Shown: positions 46,151-55,343, counted from the first letter of the stretch. The stretch is 64,000 nucleotides of DNA from Nitrospirillum amazonense (GCF_007828035.1 NZ_VITV01000002.1:1-64000), one strand, 5' to 3'. Notes: generated by a model not told the origin, from the letters alone. A program made the numbers and translations.

Positions 46151-47139
46151 GCGTGGGTCCCCGTTTGCTTGGCGCGGCGTTCGCTAGTTTCAGAGCCGGG
46201 CATCATCAGGCGGGCGAGCGATGTGGGTGAGAGGGGCGTCAGGCCTTCGGCCGCGCGCGGGCTGGTGCTGGCGTCGCACAGGGCCAGGCCGGCCTCGTGC
46301 GCGGCGGTCAACATGCTGCCCAGGCGCCGGGCCATGTCCAGGCGGGTGGTCAGCAGGCGGCGGGCGCCCAGGGCGCGGAAGGCGCGGGCCATTTCCGACG
46401 CCTCCACCGGGTCCATGCCGGCGGGCAGCACCAGCACCGGCTCGATGTCGGCGGCCACCAGGAAATCGCGCAGGTCGTTCAGGTCGGCCTGGCTGTAGGG
46501 GTTGCGGCCGGCGCTGTCGACCAGCACCTGCTCCGCCCCCCGCTGCACGTCCAGGGCGTCGGCCAGGGCCAACGGATCCTCCACCGTCATCAGCCGCAGC
46601 TTCAGCACGCGGGTGAAGGCGGCCAGCTGGTCGATGCCGCCGGCGCGCACCGTGTCGGTGGAGATGACCCCCACCGGCCGGCCCTTCAGGGCGGCACGGG
46701 CGCACAGCTTGGCCACCGTCAGCGTCTTGCCCGCACCCGGCGGGCCCACCAGCATCAGCGGCTTGGGAAAGCGGCCCTCGGGCAGGGGCTGGAAGGTGAA
46801 GACGGACTCCAGGGCGGCGGCCAGCAGGGTCTGGGCGTCCTTGGCGTCGAAATCGGCGATGCTGTCCATCAGCCGCTGGTTCAGGTCGGCCGGCAGGCCG
46901 TGGCGGAACAGGATATCCGTCACCTGGTCGGCGGGGTCGGGGGCCAGCGGGTCGTGATAGCGGTCGTTGAGGGCGGGCATGCCCGGAACGGGGATGGACT
47001 CCTCCACCGCCGCCGTCACCCGGACGCCGACGCCTTCTTCCTCGCGCGTGGCGACGATGATGGCGTCATCCCCCAGCACCTCCCGGACAAGGCGCATCGC
47101 CTCACCCATGGTTGGGGCATGAAAGGACTTCAGCCGCAT
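46147..47139 (-). CDS. flhF: Flagellar biosynthesis SRP-like GTPase FlhF
   Basis: 330 residues. The N-terminus MRLKSFHAPTMGEAMRLVRE matches the FlhF B domain. The G domain carries LVGPPGAGKTLTVAKLCARA, the DTVRAGGIDQLAAF motif and VLVDSAGRNPYSQADLNDLR. FlhF places the first flagellar component at the pole. Shorter than in Vibrio (about 500) because the B linker is brief. GGCAGGAC precedes the ATG. Stop and flhG start overlap (ATGA). Confidence 0.92.
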   Translation of the reverse strand: MRLKSFHAPTMGEAMRLVREVLGDDAIIVATREEEGVGVRVTAAVEESIPVPGMPALNDRYHDPLAPDPADQVTDILFRHGLPADLNQRLMDSIADFDAKDAQTLLAAALESVFTFQPLPEGRFPKPLMLVGPPGAGKTLTVAKLCARAALKGRPVGVISTDTVRAGGIDQLAAFTRVLKLRLMTVEDPLALADALDVQRGAEQVLVDSAGRNPYSQADLNDLRDFLVAADIEPVLVLPAGMDPVEASEMARAFRALGARRLLTTRLDMARRLGSMLTAAHEAGLALCDASTSPRAAEGLTPLSPTSLARLMMPGSETSERRAKQTGTHA

Positions 47140-47609
47140 GATTGTCCTGCCCTAGGGGCCATATCCACTCCACCTCCCCACAGCGGCCCACCCCCGAGGG
47201 ACCCTGCCACCGGAACCGCCGCGGCTGCACCCGCCGCCCACGGCATCTGAAACCCCAACCTCAACCCTGCGCCGAAGCGGCCGAACGCTTCCCGGTTCGG
47301 CCATCCTGGCACGACGCCCCATCAAGAGCGCTGTGCCAGGTCATTTGCGCGTATGCGGGCATTAACCCGGCTTGTCTGCCGTCAAAAGGACAAATACGTC
47401 AAGGACCCAAGGATGGCATCTTATTCGGACCGTTGCATCAGCGATAAGGGCGTGCGGGCGCAGCTTCCGGCCCGCCGTGTCATTTACACCGCGCTTGCTT
47501 AATTTTGCGTTAGCCATGTTCGGTGACGCCCCACATCATCCAGGCGGAAGACCGCTTCGTCCTGCCGCCACCCCCGCTATTTCTATACCCCCGGCCGCCC
47601 CTGCGGCTC
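47140..47609 (-). other. 470-bp gap between flhA and flhF
   Basis: No credible gene. It contains a perfect 8-bp stem GGCCGAAC/GTTCGGCC (47279-47286/47295-47302) and an AT-richer stretch around 47341-47520. The latter probably carries the flhF promoter, since such a long break inside a flagellar run is not expected within one transcript. I saw no convincing sigma54 or sigma70 consensus on the minus strand. Confidence 0.5.
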
Positions 47610-49760
47610 TTACACTTGTCCCAAGGTCTTGATCTTGGCCTTGGGATGGATTTCATTCTGCGACATGACGGCGGTGGCCGGCCGGAACCGCTCGATGATG
47701 GAACGGACGAAGGGCCGGATGCCCGGGCTGGTCAGCAGCACCGGCGATTCCCCCATCATGGCGTGGCGGTCGTAGGTCTGGCGCACGGCGGTGATGAATT
47801 GCTGCAGGCGCGACGGCGCCATGGCCAGGTTGCGCTCGTCGCCTTCGCCCACGACGGATTCGGCGAAGGCCTGCTCCCACTCCGGCGATAGGGTGATGAG
47901 GGGAATGTAGCCCTGGTCGTTGGTATGGCTGTCGGAGATTTGGCGCGACAGGCGGGCGCGCACATGCTCCGTGATCTGGGTGATGTTGCGCGTGTAGCCC
48001 GTCGCCTCCGACACGCCTTCCAGGATGGCGGGCAGATCGCGGATGGAGATGCGCTCGGCCAGCAGGCTTTGCAGGACGCGTTGCAGCGCGCCTACGCCGA
48101 TCTGGCCGGGGATGACGTCGGCCACCAGCTTCTGCTGTTCCTTGTTCAGCTCGTCCAGCAGCTTCTGGGTCTCGGCGTAGGACAGCAGGTCCGCCATGTT
48201 GTCGCGCACCACCTCGGTCAGATGGGTGGTCAGCACGGTGGGCGGATCCACCACGGTGAAGCCCTTGAACAGCGCTTCCTCGCGATAGGCCGGCTCGATC
48301 CACATGGCGGGCAGGCCGAAGGTCGGTTCCGTCGTCACTTCGCCCGGCAGCTGGATGGGCTCGCCACGCGGGTCCATGCAGAGCAGCATGTTGGGGCGCA
48401 CGTCGCCGCGGCCGGCCTCGATCTCCTTGATGCGGATGACGTAGCTGTTGGGCGGCAGCTGCAGATTGTCCTGGATGCGCACGGCCGGCATGATGATGCC
48501 GATCTCGCTGGCCAGCTGGCGGCGCAGGCCCTTGATCTGGTCGGTCAGGCGGTGGCCGGCGTCGGTGTTGATCAGCGACAGCAGGCCATAGCCCAGTTCC
48601 AGGCGGATGAGGTCGATGGCTAGGGCGGAGGAGATGGGCTCCTCCGGCGCCGGCAGGGGGGCACCGCCGGGGCCGGCGGGGGCACCGGGCGCGCCGCCGG
48701 CTTCCGCCCCCACCATCTGGTCCGACCGTGCTTTCCGCAGGCGCGGCAAGTAGTAGGCGCCGGCGAACAGGGCGATGGCCAGCGAGACGAAGGGCAGGAA
48801 GGGCAGGCCCGGCAGCAGGGCCAGGGCGCACAGCAGGAAGGCGCTGAGGCCCATGGCCGAGGGGTAGAAGCTCAGCTGCCCGAACAGCGCCTTGTCGGCG
48901 GACCCCGTCTGACCCGACTTCGACACCATGAGGCCGGCGGCCAGCGAGACGATCAGCGCCGGGATCTGGCTGACCAGGCCGTCGCCGATGGTCAGCTGGG
49001 TGTAGGTGGCGCCCGCCTTCAGGAACGACATGTTCTTCTGGCCGACGCCGATGATCATGCCGACGACGACGTTGATGAAGGTGATGACCATGCCGGCCAC
49101 GGCGTCGCCGCGCACGAACTTGGACGCGCCGTCCATGGCGCCGAAGAACTGGCTTTCCTCCTCCAGCTCACGGCGGCGCTTCTTGGCCTCGCCCTCGTCG
49201 ATCAGGCCGGCCGACAGGTCGGCGTCGATGGCCATCTGCTTGCCGGGCATGCCGTCCAGGGTGAAGCGCGCCGCCACTTCGGCGATACGGCCGGAACCCT
49301 TGGTGATGACGGTGAAGTTCACCATCACCAGGATGGCGAACACCGTCACGCCAATGATGAAGTTGCCGCCCATGATGAAGCCGCCGAACGCCTGGATGAC
49401 GTGGCCGGCGGCCTGGGTGCCCTCATGCCCGTGGCCCAGGATCAGGCGGGTCGATGCCATGTTCAGCGCCAGGCGCAACATGGTGGACACCAGCAGGATG
49501 GTGGGGAAGGAACTCATCTCCAGCGGCTTCTGGATGCTGAGCACCGTCATCAGAATGAGGACGGAGAAGGTGAAGGAAACGGCGAGGCCGAAGTCCAGCA
49601 GGAAGGTCGGCAGCGGGATGACCAGCATGACCAGGATGGTCACGATGCCCAGCGCGAACAGAATCTCCGTCCGCTTCAGCAGCGCCGGACCGGCGGTCCG
49701 CGCGTTGCCGAACAGGGACTGCAGCATGTTGCCGCCGGAGGCCGCGGTCTGGTCAGCCAT
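47610..49760 (-). CDS. flhA: Flagellar export gate protein FlhA
   Basis: 716 residues. Eight N-terminal membrane segments (about 25-340) contain the FHIPEP-like loop: GRIAEVAARFTLDGMPGKQM, ID.DLSAGLIDE and LIVSLAAGLMVSKSG. The cytosolic domain (about 365-716) docks FliJ and export chaperones and includes YVIRIKEIEAGRGDVRPNML. It forms the nonameric export gate ring. It starts 42 bp downstream of the flbD stop. Confidence 0.96.
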   Translation of the reverse strand: MADQTAASGGNMLQSLFGNARTAGPALLKRTEILFALGIVTILVMLVIPLPTFLLDFGLAVSFTFSVLILMTVLSIQKPLEMSSFPTILLVSTMLRLALNMASTRLILGHGHEGTQAAGHVIQAFGGFIMGGNFIIGVTVFAILVMVNFTVITKGSGRIAEVAARFTLDGMPGKQMAIDADLSAGLIDEGEAKKRRRELEEESQFFGAMDGASKFVRGDAVAGMVITFINVVVGMIIGVGQKNMSFLKAGATYTQLTIGDGLVSQIPALIVSLAAGLMVSKSGQTGSADKALFGQLSFYPSAMGLSAFLLCALALLPGLPFLPFVSLAIALFAGAYYLPRLRKARSDQMVGAEAGGAPGAPAGPGGAPLPAPEEPISSALAIDLIRLELGYGLLSLINTDAGHRLTDQIKGLRRQLASEIGIIMPAVRIQDNLQLPPNSYVIRIKEIEAGRGDVRPNMLLCMDPRGEPIQLPGEVTTEPTFGLPAMWIEPAYREEALFKGFTVVDPPTVLTTHLTEVVRDNMADLLSYAETQKLLDELNKEQQKLVADVIPGQIGVGALQRVLQSLLAERISIRDLPAILEGVSEATGYTRNITQITEHVRARLSRQISDSHTNDQGYIPLITLSPEWEQAFAESVVGEGDERNLAMAPSRLQQFITAVRQTYDRHAMMGESPVLLTSPGIRPFVRSIIERFRPATAVMSQNEIHPKAKIKTLGQV

Positions 49761-49802
49761 GGTCTCTCTTCCCGGTGCCTGTCAGGTGTCCGTTCCCTCG
49801 CC

Positions 49803-51221
49803 TTACATCGCCGCCCGGTCCAACTCGCCACCCGCCGGCGGCGGCACGGCCACGCCCTCATCGCTGTACTGCTTCAGCTTGTTGCGCAGGGTGCGGATGG
49901 AAATGCCCAGGATGTTGGCGGCATGCGTCCGGTTGCCCAGGCAATGGCTGAGCGTGTCGATGATCAGGTCACGCTCCACATCCGCCACGCTGCGGCCCAC
50001 CAGGCCGGCAGTGCCGGAGGCGCCGGGCTCGCCCGCCGGGGCGGCCGGGGGCTGGGCGGCGGCGGTGGCGCGGGCGGCCACCGGGGCCACCGCGCTGTAG
50101 GCTTGCGCCGGCGCCGCCGGTTCCGCACCGGTCAGCAGGATGGCGTCGGTGCCGATCTCAGTCCCGCGCGACAGCAGGACGGCGCGGTGCATGGTGTTCT
50201 CCAGCTCACGCACGTTGCCGCGGAAGCGGTGGGCCTGCAGCATGGCCAGCGCTTCCGGGCTTACCCTGCGTTCCGGCAGGCCGTTGGCCTCGGAATATTT
50301 GGTGGCGAAGTGCTGCGACAGGATGGCGATGTCGGCCGGGCGTTCGCGCAGGGGCGGCAGGGCCAGGTTCACCACGTTCAGGCGGAAGAACAAGTCCTCG
50401 CGGAAGCGGCCGGCCCGCACCTCCTCCTCCAGGAAGCGGTTGCTGGTGGCCAGCACGCGGATGTCCACCTTCACCGGCTGGGTTCCACCCACCCGGTCGA
50501 TCTCCCGTTCCTGGATGGCGCGCAGCAGCTTCGCCTGCAGCCGGATGTCCATCTCCGAGATTTCGTCCAGCAGCAGGGTGCCGCCGTTGGCCTCCTCGAA
50601 CTTGCCCACGCGGCGCGCCACGGCGCCGGTGAAGGCGCCTTTCTCATGGCCGAACAGTTCCGATTCCAGCAGGTTTTCCGGGATGGCCGCGCAGTTGACG
50701 GAGACGAACACCGCGTTGGCCCGGCGGCTCTTGCGGTGGATGTAGCGGGCCATCAGTTCCTTGCCGGTGCCGGACTCGCCGGTGATCAGCACGCTGGCGT
50801 CGCTGGGGGCGATCTGGTCGGCCAGGCGCAGCACGCCCCCCATGGAGGGGTCGCGGCTGACGATGGCATGGCTTTCCTCCGCCACCGCTTCCAGCACGGC
50901 AGCGATCAGCTGCGCGTCCGGGGGCAGGGGGATGTATTCCTTGGCGCCGGCGCGGATGGCCTTCACCGCGGCCTGCGCGTCGGTCGCCACGCCGCAGGCG
51001 ACCACCGGCACGGTGATGCGTTCGGTCTTCAGCGCCTCGATCAGCATGGCGACGTCCAGCTTGACGTCGATCATCACCAGGTCGGCGCCCTGGCCGCCGC
51101 GCAGGGCGTTGAGGGCACCGCCGATGCTGTCGGTGTGGGCGACCTTCGCGCCCTTCTGGAGCGCGATCTTGCCCGCCGCCGTGATGTAGCCTTCCAGCGT
51201 CCCTACGATCAGCAACCGCAT
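49803..51221 (-). CDS. flbD: Sigma54-dependent flagellar regulator FlbD
   Basis: 472 residues. The N-terminal receiver-like domain lacks the acidic pair after beta1 (LLIVGTLEG) though an Asp is kept in VMIDVKL. The AAA+ domain follows (about 135-360) with GESGTGKELMARYIH, the sigma54-contact loop GAFTGA and DEISEMD. A Fis-type helix-turn-helix, RTHAANILGISIRTLRNKLK, ends it. In Caulobacter FlbD drives late flagellar genes together with FliX; fliX is not in the window. Confidence 0.93.
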   Translation of the reverse strand: MRLLIVGTLEGYITAAGKIALQKGAKVAHTDSIGGALNALRGGQGADLVMIDVKLDVAMLIEALKTERITVPVVACGVATDAQAAVKAIRAGAKEYIPLPPDAQLIAAVLEAVAEESHAIVSRDPSMGGVLRLADQIAPSDASVLITGESGTGKELMARYIHRKSRRANAVFVSVNCAAIPENLLESELFGHEKGAFTGAVARRVGKFEEANGGTLLLDEISEMDIRLQAKLLRAIQEREIDRVGGTQPVKVDIRVLATSNRFLEEEVRAGRFREDLFFRLNVVNLALPPLRERPADIAILSQHFATKYSEANGLPERRVSPEALAMLQAHRFRGNVRELENTMHRAVLLSRGTEIGTDAILLTGAEPAAPAQAYSAVAPVAARATAAAQPPAAPAGEPGASGTAGLVGRSVADVERDLIIDTLSHCLGNRTHAANILGISIRTLRNKLKQYSDEGVAVPPPAGGELDRAAM

Positions 51222-51279
51222 CGCTCAAAACCCTTTCAAACCGGGACGCCCCACCGGGGACGCGTCCGTCGTCCAACCA

Positions 51280-52224
51280 TCAATCGTAATGGTTCAGCCG
51301 CAGCTCCGGCGGCAGAACCGTGTTCATCATCATCTCCAGCCGGCGCGGATTTTCCTGCCGGGCGATGGAGATGGCGCCCAGCATGAACAGCGTGTCCACG
51401 ATGGCCTGGGCGTCGGTGTTGCGTTCCAGCTTTCCGGCCAGCGGGGCCAGGGCCATGTTGCCCACCAGCGCGCCGTAGAAGGTCGTCAGCAGGGCTATGG
51501 CCATGGCCGGGCCGATGGCCGCCGGGTCCTGCAGGTTGCCCAGCATCTGCACCAGGCCGACCAGGGTGCCGATCAGGCCCATGGCCGGCGCCACTTCCGA
51601 GGCGCGGCGCAGCACGGCGGCGCCATGGCGGGACCGTGCCTGCTGCGCCTCGATCTCGGTGCGCAGGATGCGCTCCACATCCTCCGCCGCGATGCCGTCC
51701 ACCACCAGCTCGATGGCCCGGGCCTGCAGGGGCTCGACCCCCTTGTCCTTCATCAGCGGCTGCAGGGTCAGCGGGCCGTTGCGGCGCGCCGCCTCCGCCA
51801 TCTGCAGGACATAGCCGGAGACATCGGCGATGTCGGCCACCGGCCGCATCAGGGCGCGGGCCAGCTGGCGGCGGCAGGCCGCCAGGTCCTCGCGCGCGAA
51901 GGACACGATGGTGACGGCGATGGTGCCGCCCACCACGATCATGAGCGAGGGCACGTTGATGAAGGCGCGCGCGTGCCCGCCGAAGGCCAGGGCTGAGAAC
52001 ACCAGCGCGAACCCCGCCGCCAGGCCCAGCACCGTGGTCAGGTCCAGCCCGTGGCGCACCCGCACCGGCTCCGGCAGGGGGGCGGACGCCGGCGCCTGAG
52101 TCCCCACCGGATGGGCCGGCCCCTTGGTCTCGTTCGCCGCCTCCGGCGCCGGCGCGGCCGCAGCCATCCGTCCGGCGGCGGTGCCGGCGGCGCGCAAGGT
52201 CGGGGAAGGGGGGCGGCTGTTCAA
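51280..52224 (-). CDS. motA: MotA-family stator protein
   Basis: 314 residues. A long Ala/Pro-rich N-terminal tail (about 1-57) precedes a MotA/TolQ-type protein with four membrane helices: LTTVLGLAAGFALVFSALAF, FINVPSLMIVVGGTIAVTIV, SEVAPAMGLIGTLVGLVQML with the stator Pro, and AIALLTTFYGALVGNMALAP. The cytoplasmic loop is between helices 2 and 3. MotA partners with MotB to drive rotation by ion flow; no motB is adjacent. It lies between fliN and flbD. Confidence 0.85.
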   Translation of the reverse strand: MNSRPPSPTLRAAGTAAGRMAAAAPAPEAANETKGPAHPVGTQAPASAPLPEPVRVRHGLDLTTVLGLAAGFALVFSALAFGGHARAFINVPSLMIVVGGTIAVTIVSFAREDLAACRRQLARALMRPVADIADVSGYVLQMAEAARRNGPLTLQPLMKDKGVEPLQARAIELVVDGIAAEDVERILRTEIEAQQARSRHGAAVLRRASEVAPAMGLIGTLVGLVQMLGNLQDPAAIGPAMAIALLTTFYGALVGNMALAPLAGKLERNTDAQAIVDTLFMLGAISIARQENPRRLEMMMNTVLPPELRLNHYD

Positions 52225-52236
52225 CGGTCTCTCTTT

Positions 52237-52272
52237 TCTCGATTACGGATCAGGTCTCGATTACGGATCAGG
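52237..52272 (-). repeat. Perfect 18-bp tandem duplication at the fliN stop
   Basis: TCTCGATTACGGATCAGG occurs twice head to tail (52237-52254, 52255-52272), spanning the fliN stop codon and the short fliN-motA gap. It places a second TGA 18 bp behind the first and separates the fliN stop from motA. Confidence 0.9.
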
Positions 52273-52570
52273 TGCGTTCGGACTTGATGATTTCCGTCAT
52301 GGTCACGCCCAGGCGGTCTTCCACCACCACCACCTCGCCGCGCGCCACCAGCCGGTTGTTGACGTAGATGTCGATGGCCTCGCCCACCTTGCGGTCCAGT
52401 TCCACCACTGCGCCGCGGCCCAGCTTCAGCAGTTGGCTCACCTGCATGGTGCACTTGCCCAGCACGGCGGAAATCTGAACCGGGATGTCGTAGACGGCCT
52501 CCAGGTCCTTCACGATAGGGGCGCCGTCGGCGTCCATGCCTGCTTGGCCGTCGAAATCGTCCAGGCTCAT
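52268..52570 (-). CDS. fliN: Flagellar motor switch protein FliN
   Basis: 100 residues, mostly one SpoA domain: VYDIPVQISAVLGKCTMQVS, LLKLGRGAVVELDRKVGEAI and DIYVNNRLVARGEVVVVEDR. FliN forms the bottom of the C-ring and binds FliH for export. Short like other alphaproteobacterial FliN. Its stop lies in an 18-bp tandem repeat. Confidence 0.95.
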   Translation of the reverse strand: MSLDDFDGQAGMDADGAPIVKDLEAVYDIPVQISAVLGKCTMQVSQLLKLGRGAVVELDRKVGEAIDIYVNNRLVARGEVVVVEDRLGVTMTEIIKSERT

Positions 52571-52663
52571 CGTTTCCCTCGTTTCTCACCGCCGGGGCGC
52601 CGCCCGGTCACGCATCCTAACAACACTGGCCCATAACATGTTGGCCTATCACGGCCTATACGC

Positions 52664-53377
52664 TCATTCCGCCGCTTCGCGGCCATCTTCCAGCGGGCGT
52701 CCCAGATTGCCGGCGATGCGGTCGATCTCCGCCCACAGGGCGGCCACGTCGCGCTCGGCGCCGCCGTCGCCCCAGTCGGCCTTGCAGTCCAGTTCCCCGG
52801 CGCGGGGATCGGCGACCACGGCGACGGAGCCGGCGAAGCCCTGGCGCGCCGCCATGTCCTCGATCTTCTCCTTGATGGGGGCCAGCCAGTTCTCATGCAC
52901 GCGCACCAGCAGGCGCGGTTCGTCCGACAGCTCCGCCAGGAAGGCGTTGACCGATGCCTCCACCTCCACCAGGCCATGGCGCTTGACCATGGCGGGGAAC
53001 AGCTTGCGCACGATGGCCAGCGCCATGCGGACGGTGTTCTGGGCGCGCAGCGCCCGGCCCTGTGTCTCCGCCTGGATCAGCTGCCCGACACTGCCCTGCA
53101 GTTGCGCCAGCACGTTGGCCAGCGCCAGCGCCGACTGGTCGGCACCGGCCTGCATGCCCTCGGCATGGCCCTGGGCGTAGGCGGCTTCGCGCGCCATGCG
53201 CACCTGCTGCTGCAGGTCGGCCAGGCTGAAGGTGGGTTCCGGCGGCGGTGGGGGCGGGGGCGGCGGTTCCGGCGGCAGCTCTGGCACAACAGGGGGCGGC
53301 AAATCCTCCGCCACCTCAACGCGGCGGCCCTCGGGATCGAAGGAATTGTCGAACAGGAATCTGCGGATGTTGGTCAT
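52664..53377 (-). CDS. fliH: Flagellar export regulator FliH
   Basis: 237 residues. After an acidic and polyproline segment (about 27-47), a helical region with AREAAYAQGHAEGMQAGADQ provides the Gly-repeat stalk typical of FliH, followed by a C-terminal domain that binds FliI (ALAIVRKLFPAMVKRHGLVE). It connects the ATPase to FliN. It starts 15 bp after the fliF stop, with no fliG in between. Confidence 0.9.
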   Translation of the reverse strand: MTNIRRFLFDNSFDPEGRRVEVAEDLPPPVVPELPPEPPPPPPPPPEPTFSLADLQQQVRMAREAAYAQGHAEGMQAGADQSALALANVLAQLQGSVGQLIQAETQGRALRAQNTVRMALAIVRKLFPAMVKRHGLVEVEASVNAFLAELSDEPRLLVRVHENWLAPIKEKIEDMAARQGFAGSVAVVADPRAGELDCKADWGDGGAERDVAALWAEIDRIAGNLGRPLEDGREAAE

Positions 53378-53392
53378 GGGCTACGTCCGCGC

Positions 53393-55054
53393 TCAATTTT
53401 CCTGGTACAGCCAGTTCCGGATGATGGATACGGCCTCTTCCGGGTGCTTTTCGACGATCTCGCCCACCTTGCGCAGCGAGGACGCGCGCACGCGGCCATC
53501 GACGCGGTTGATGTCGATCATCTGTTCCAGTTCCTCGTTGGCCTGGGCGGCCTCCAGCGCCAGCTCGCGGGCCAGCGCGCCGCCGCCGGGGCCGGCCAGC
53601 TGCGGCACGCCGCTCTGGTCGGACAGCAGGTCGGGCTCCTCATCCAGCTGCGGGGTGCGGTCCAGGGCGCGGGCCACCAGCGGCCGGATGACCAGCAGGA
53701 TGACCAGGATGGCGACGATGGCCAGCACGATGGTTTCGGCAATGCGGAACACATCCTGCTTGGGCAGGCCGAACAGCGTCTCTTCCTTGGCCTCCAGCTC
53801 GCCCTCGGGGGTGGCGAACTTCATGCTGACCACGTCCACCGTGTCGCCGCGCGAACCGTCGAAGCCGATGGATGATTTGACCAGGGACCCCAGCTTCTGC
53901 AGCTCGTCATCCGAGCGCGGCTGGTACTGGGCCACCCCCTTGTCGTCGGGCACGTAATTGCCGTCGACCAGCACGGCGACCGACAGGCGGCGCACCTGGC
54001 CGGCCTCGCGCTCGTGGACCTTCACGGTCTTGCTGATCTCGTAATTGATGCGCTCGTTGGTCTTGGTGGTCTTGGAGCTGGAGGAGCCGTTGGTGGTGTT
54101 CTCGGCGTTGGCGGAGGGCAGGTTGTTCGCCACCGTCACCGGGTCCTGGCCTTCCTTGTTGATGTCTTCCGAGTTCTCGTTGTTGGTCTCGGTGGAGCGC
54201 ACGACCTGGCTGTCGGGGTCGAAGATCTCGCTGTTCGTCGTGATATGGTCGAAATCCATGTCGACCGTCACCTCCGCCCGCACCTTGCCCATGCCCACGG
54301 TGCGGCCCACGATCTCCTCGACCTTGTCGGTCAGGCGCTGCTGATAGGCGAGGCGCTTTTCTTCCGCCGTCGCCATCATGGCTTCCTTGCTGTCGGAGCC
54401 CATGCCCCGGGCCAGCAGGTTGCCCTTGTCGTCCACCACCGACACCATGTCGGGCTGCAGTCCCGGGACCGACGCGGCGATCAGGTGCTGGACGCTGGCC
54501 ACCTGTTCCTTCTTCAGCTGCTGGCCGGGCCGCAGGCGCAGGACGACGCTGGCCGTGGCCTTCTGCGTTTCACGGCTGAACAGCTCGCGCTTGGGCAATA
54601 CCAGGTGGATGCGGGACTGCTGCACCGGGGCCAGGGTGTTCACCGTGCGCGACAGCTCTCCCTCCAGCGCGCGCAGCTGCTGGACGGATTGCATGAAGCT
54701 GGTGGTGCCCAGGCTTTCCGCCTGATTGAAGATCTCATAACCGACGTTGCCGCCGGTGGGCAGGCCCTGCTGGGCCATCAGCATGCGGATGCGGCCCACC
54801 TGGTCGGCGGGTACCTCGATGCGGGTGCTGTCCGGGCTGACCTGGTAGGGCACCTTGGGCTGCATCTGGTCCAGTTGCTGCACGATGGCGCCGCCGTCGC
54901 TGGGCGACAGGTCGCTGTACAGCAGGGCCATGTTGGGCGAGGAGCCGTTGAACAGCAGGAAGCCGAACAGGGCCAGGATCAGCAGCGCGACGCCACCGAT
55001 GGCGCCCAGCCGTACCGGCCCCAGATTACGCAGGGTCTGCAACAGGTTTTCCAA
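53393..55054 (-). CDS. fliF: Flagellar MS-ring protein FliF
   Basis: 553 residues. Two membrane helices (about 16-36 and 443-463) flank a periplasmic ring-building part with YSDLSPSDGGAIVQQLDQMQ and TSFMQSVQQLRALEGELSRT (RBM domains). The cytosolic C-terminus, SSLRKVGEIVEKHPEEAVSI and IIRNWLYQEN, is the segment that normally binds FliG. First gene of the flagellar run. Confidence 0.95.
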   Translation of the reverse strand: MENLLQTLRNLGPVRLGAIGGVALLILALFGFLLFNGSSPNMALLYSDLSPSDGGAIVQQLDQMQPKVPYQVSPDSTRIEVPADQVGRIRMLMAQQGLPTGGNVGYEIFNQAESLGTTSFMQSVQQLRALEGELSRTVNTLAPVQQSRIHLVLPKRELFSRETQKATASVVLRLRPGQQLKKEQVASVQHLIAASVPGLQPDMVSVVDDKGNLLARGMGSDSKEAMMATAEEKRLAYQQRLTDKVEEIVGRTVGMGKVRAEVTVDMDFDHITTNSEIFDPDSQVVRSTETNNENSEDINKEGQDPVTVANNLPSANAENTTNGSSSSKTTKTNERINYEISKTVKVHEREAGQVRRLSVAVLVDGNYVPDDKGVAQYQPRSDDELQKLGSLVKSSIGFDGSRGDTVDVVSMKFATPEGELEAKEETLFGLPKQDVFRIAETIVLAIVAILVILLVIRPLVARALDRTPQLDEEPDLLSDQSGVPQLAGPGGGALARELALEAAQANEELEQMIDINRVDGRVRASSLRKVGEIVEKHPEEAVSIIRNWLYQEN

Positions 55055-55306
55055 GGTCCGCTCCCGGGCCGGCGGTCACCGAAAAATCACAGCGGAGTCT
55101 ATAGTGTCGATTCCGCGTTTGCCAGGATTGTGGGAACGTTCAGGGAATGAAATAGGGGGTGCTGGGCAAAAATTTCCTACACACCGCAAAGTGTGTCATT
55201 TGCGTCACGCATTTTGCCACTTGGCGGAGTGTTGCATTCAACAAGAGCTACCTCGCTGGCGAAATTTGCAAAATGCAATAACTGAGGAAGGCGCCGCCAA
55301 AGCGAC
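55055..55306. promoter_or_regulatory. AT-rich divergent region between fliF and the ArsR-type gene
   Basis: Clearly richer in A+T than its surroundings. It holds ACACAC/GTGTGT (55179-55184/55191-55196), GTTG-CATT-CAAC (55231-55242) and a 9-bp inverted pair GCATTTTGC (55209-55217)/GCAAAATGC (55268-55276). No consensus fliF promoter was found on the minus strand. The inverted repeats may bind regulators of either gene. Confidence 0.4.
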
Positions 55307-55335
55307 TTGACTATATTTCGCTAATTAGCTAAATA
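55307..55335 (+). promoter_or_regulatory. Promoter of the ArsR/SdpR-type gene
   Basis: TTGACT (55307-55312), 17 bp and TAAATA (55330-55335). The expected start near 55342 is within two bases of the ATG at 55344, and there is no Shine-Dalgarno sequence, so the transcript appears leaderless. Confidence 0.65.
55315..55334. promoter_or_regulatory. 20-bp operator palindrome overlapping the promoter
   Basis: ATTTCGCTAA/TTAGCTAAAT is a palindrome with one mismatched position, centred between 55324 and 55325. It covers the spacer and -10 of the promoter, a position expected for autorepression by the encoded ArsR-family protein. Confidence 0.6.
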
Positions 55336-55343
55336 CCGTTATT

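Noticed and set aside
47140..47609. Sigma54 promoter for flhF
   Set aside because: TGGCAC occurs on the minus strand near 47333, but no GC element lies at the required distance.
47372..47632. Frame of 86 codons in the flhA-flhF gap
   Set aside because: Ends inside flhA on the opposite strand, Pro-rich, no homology recognised.
49401..51386. Open frame of 661 codons opposite flhA, flbD and the end of motA
   Set aside because: Spans three real genes on the other strand and shows no domain.
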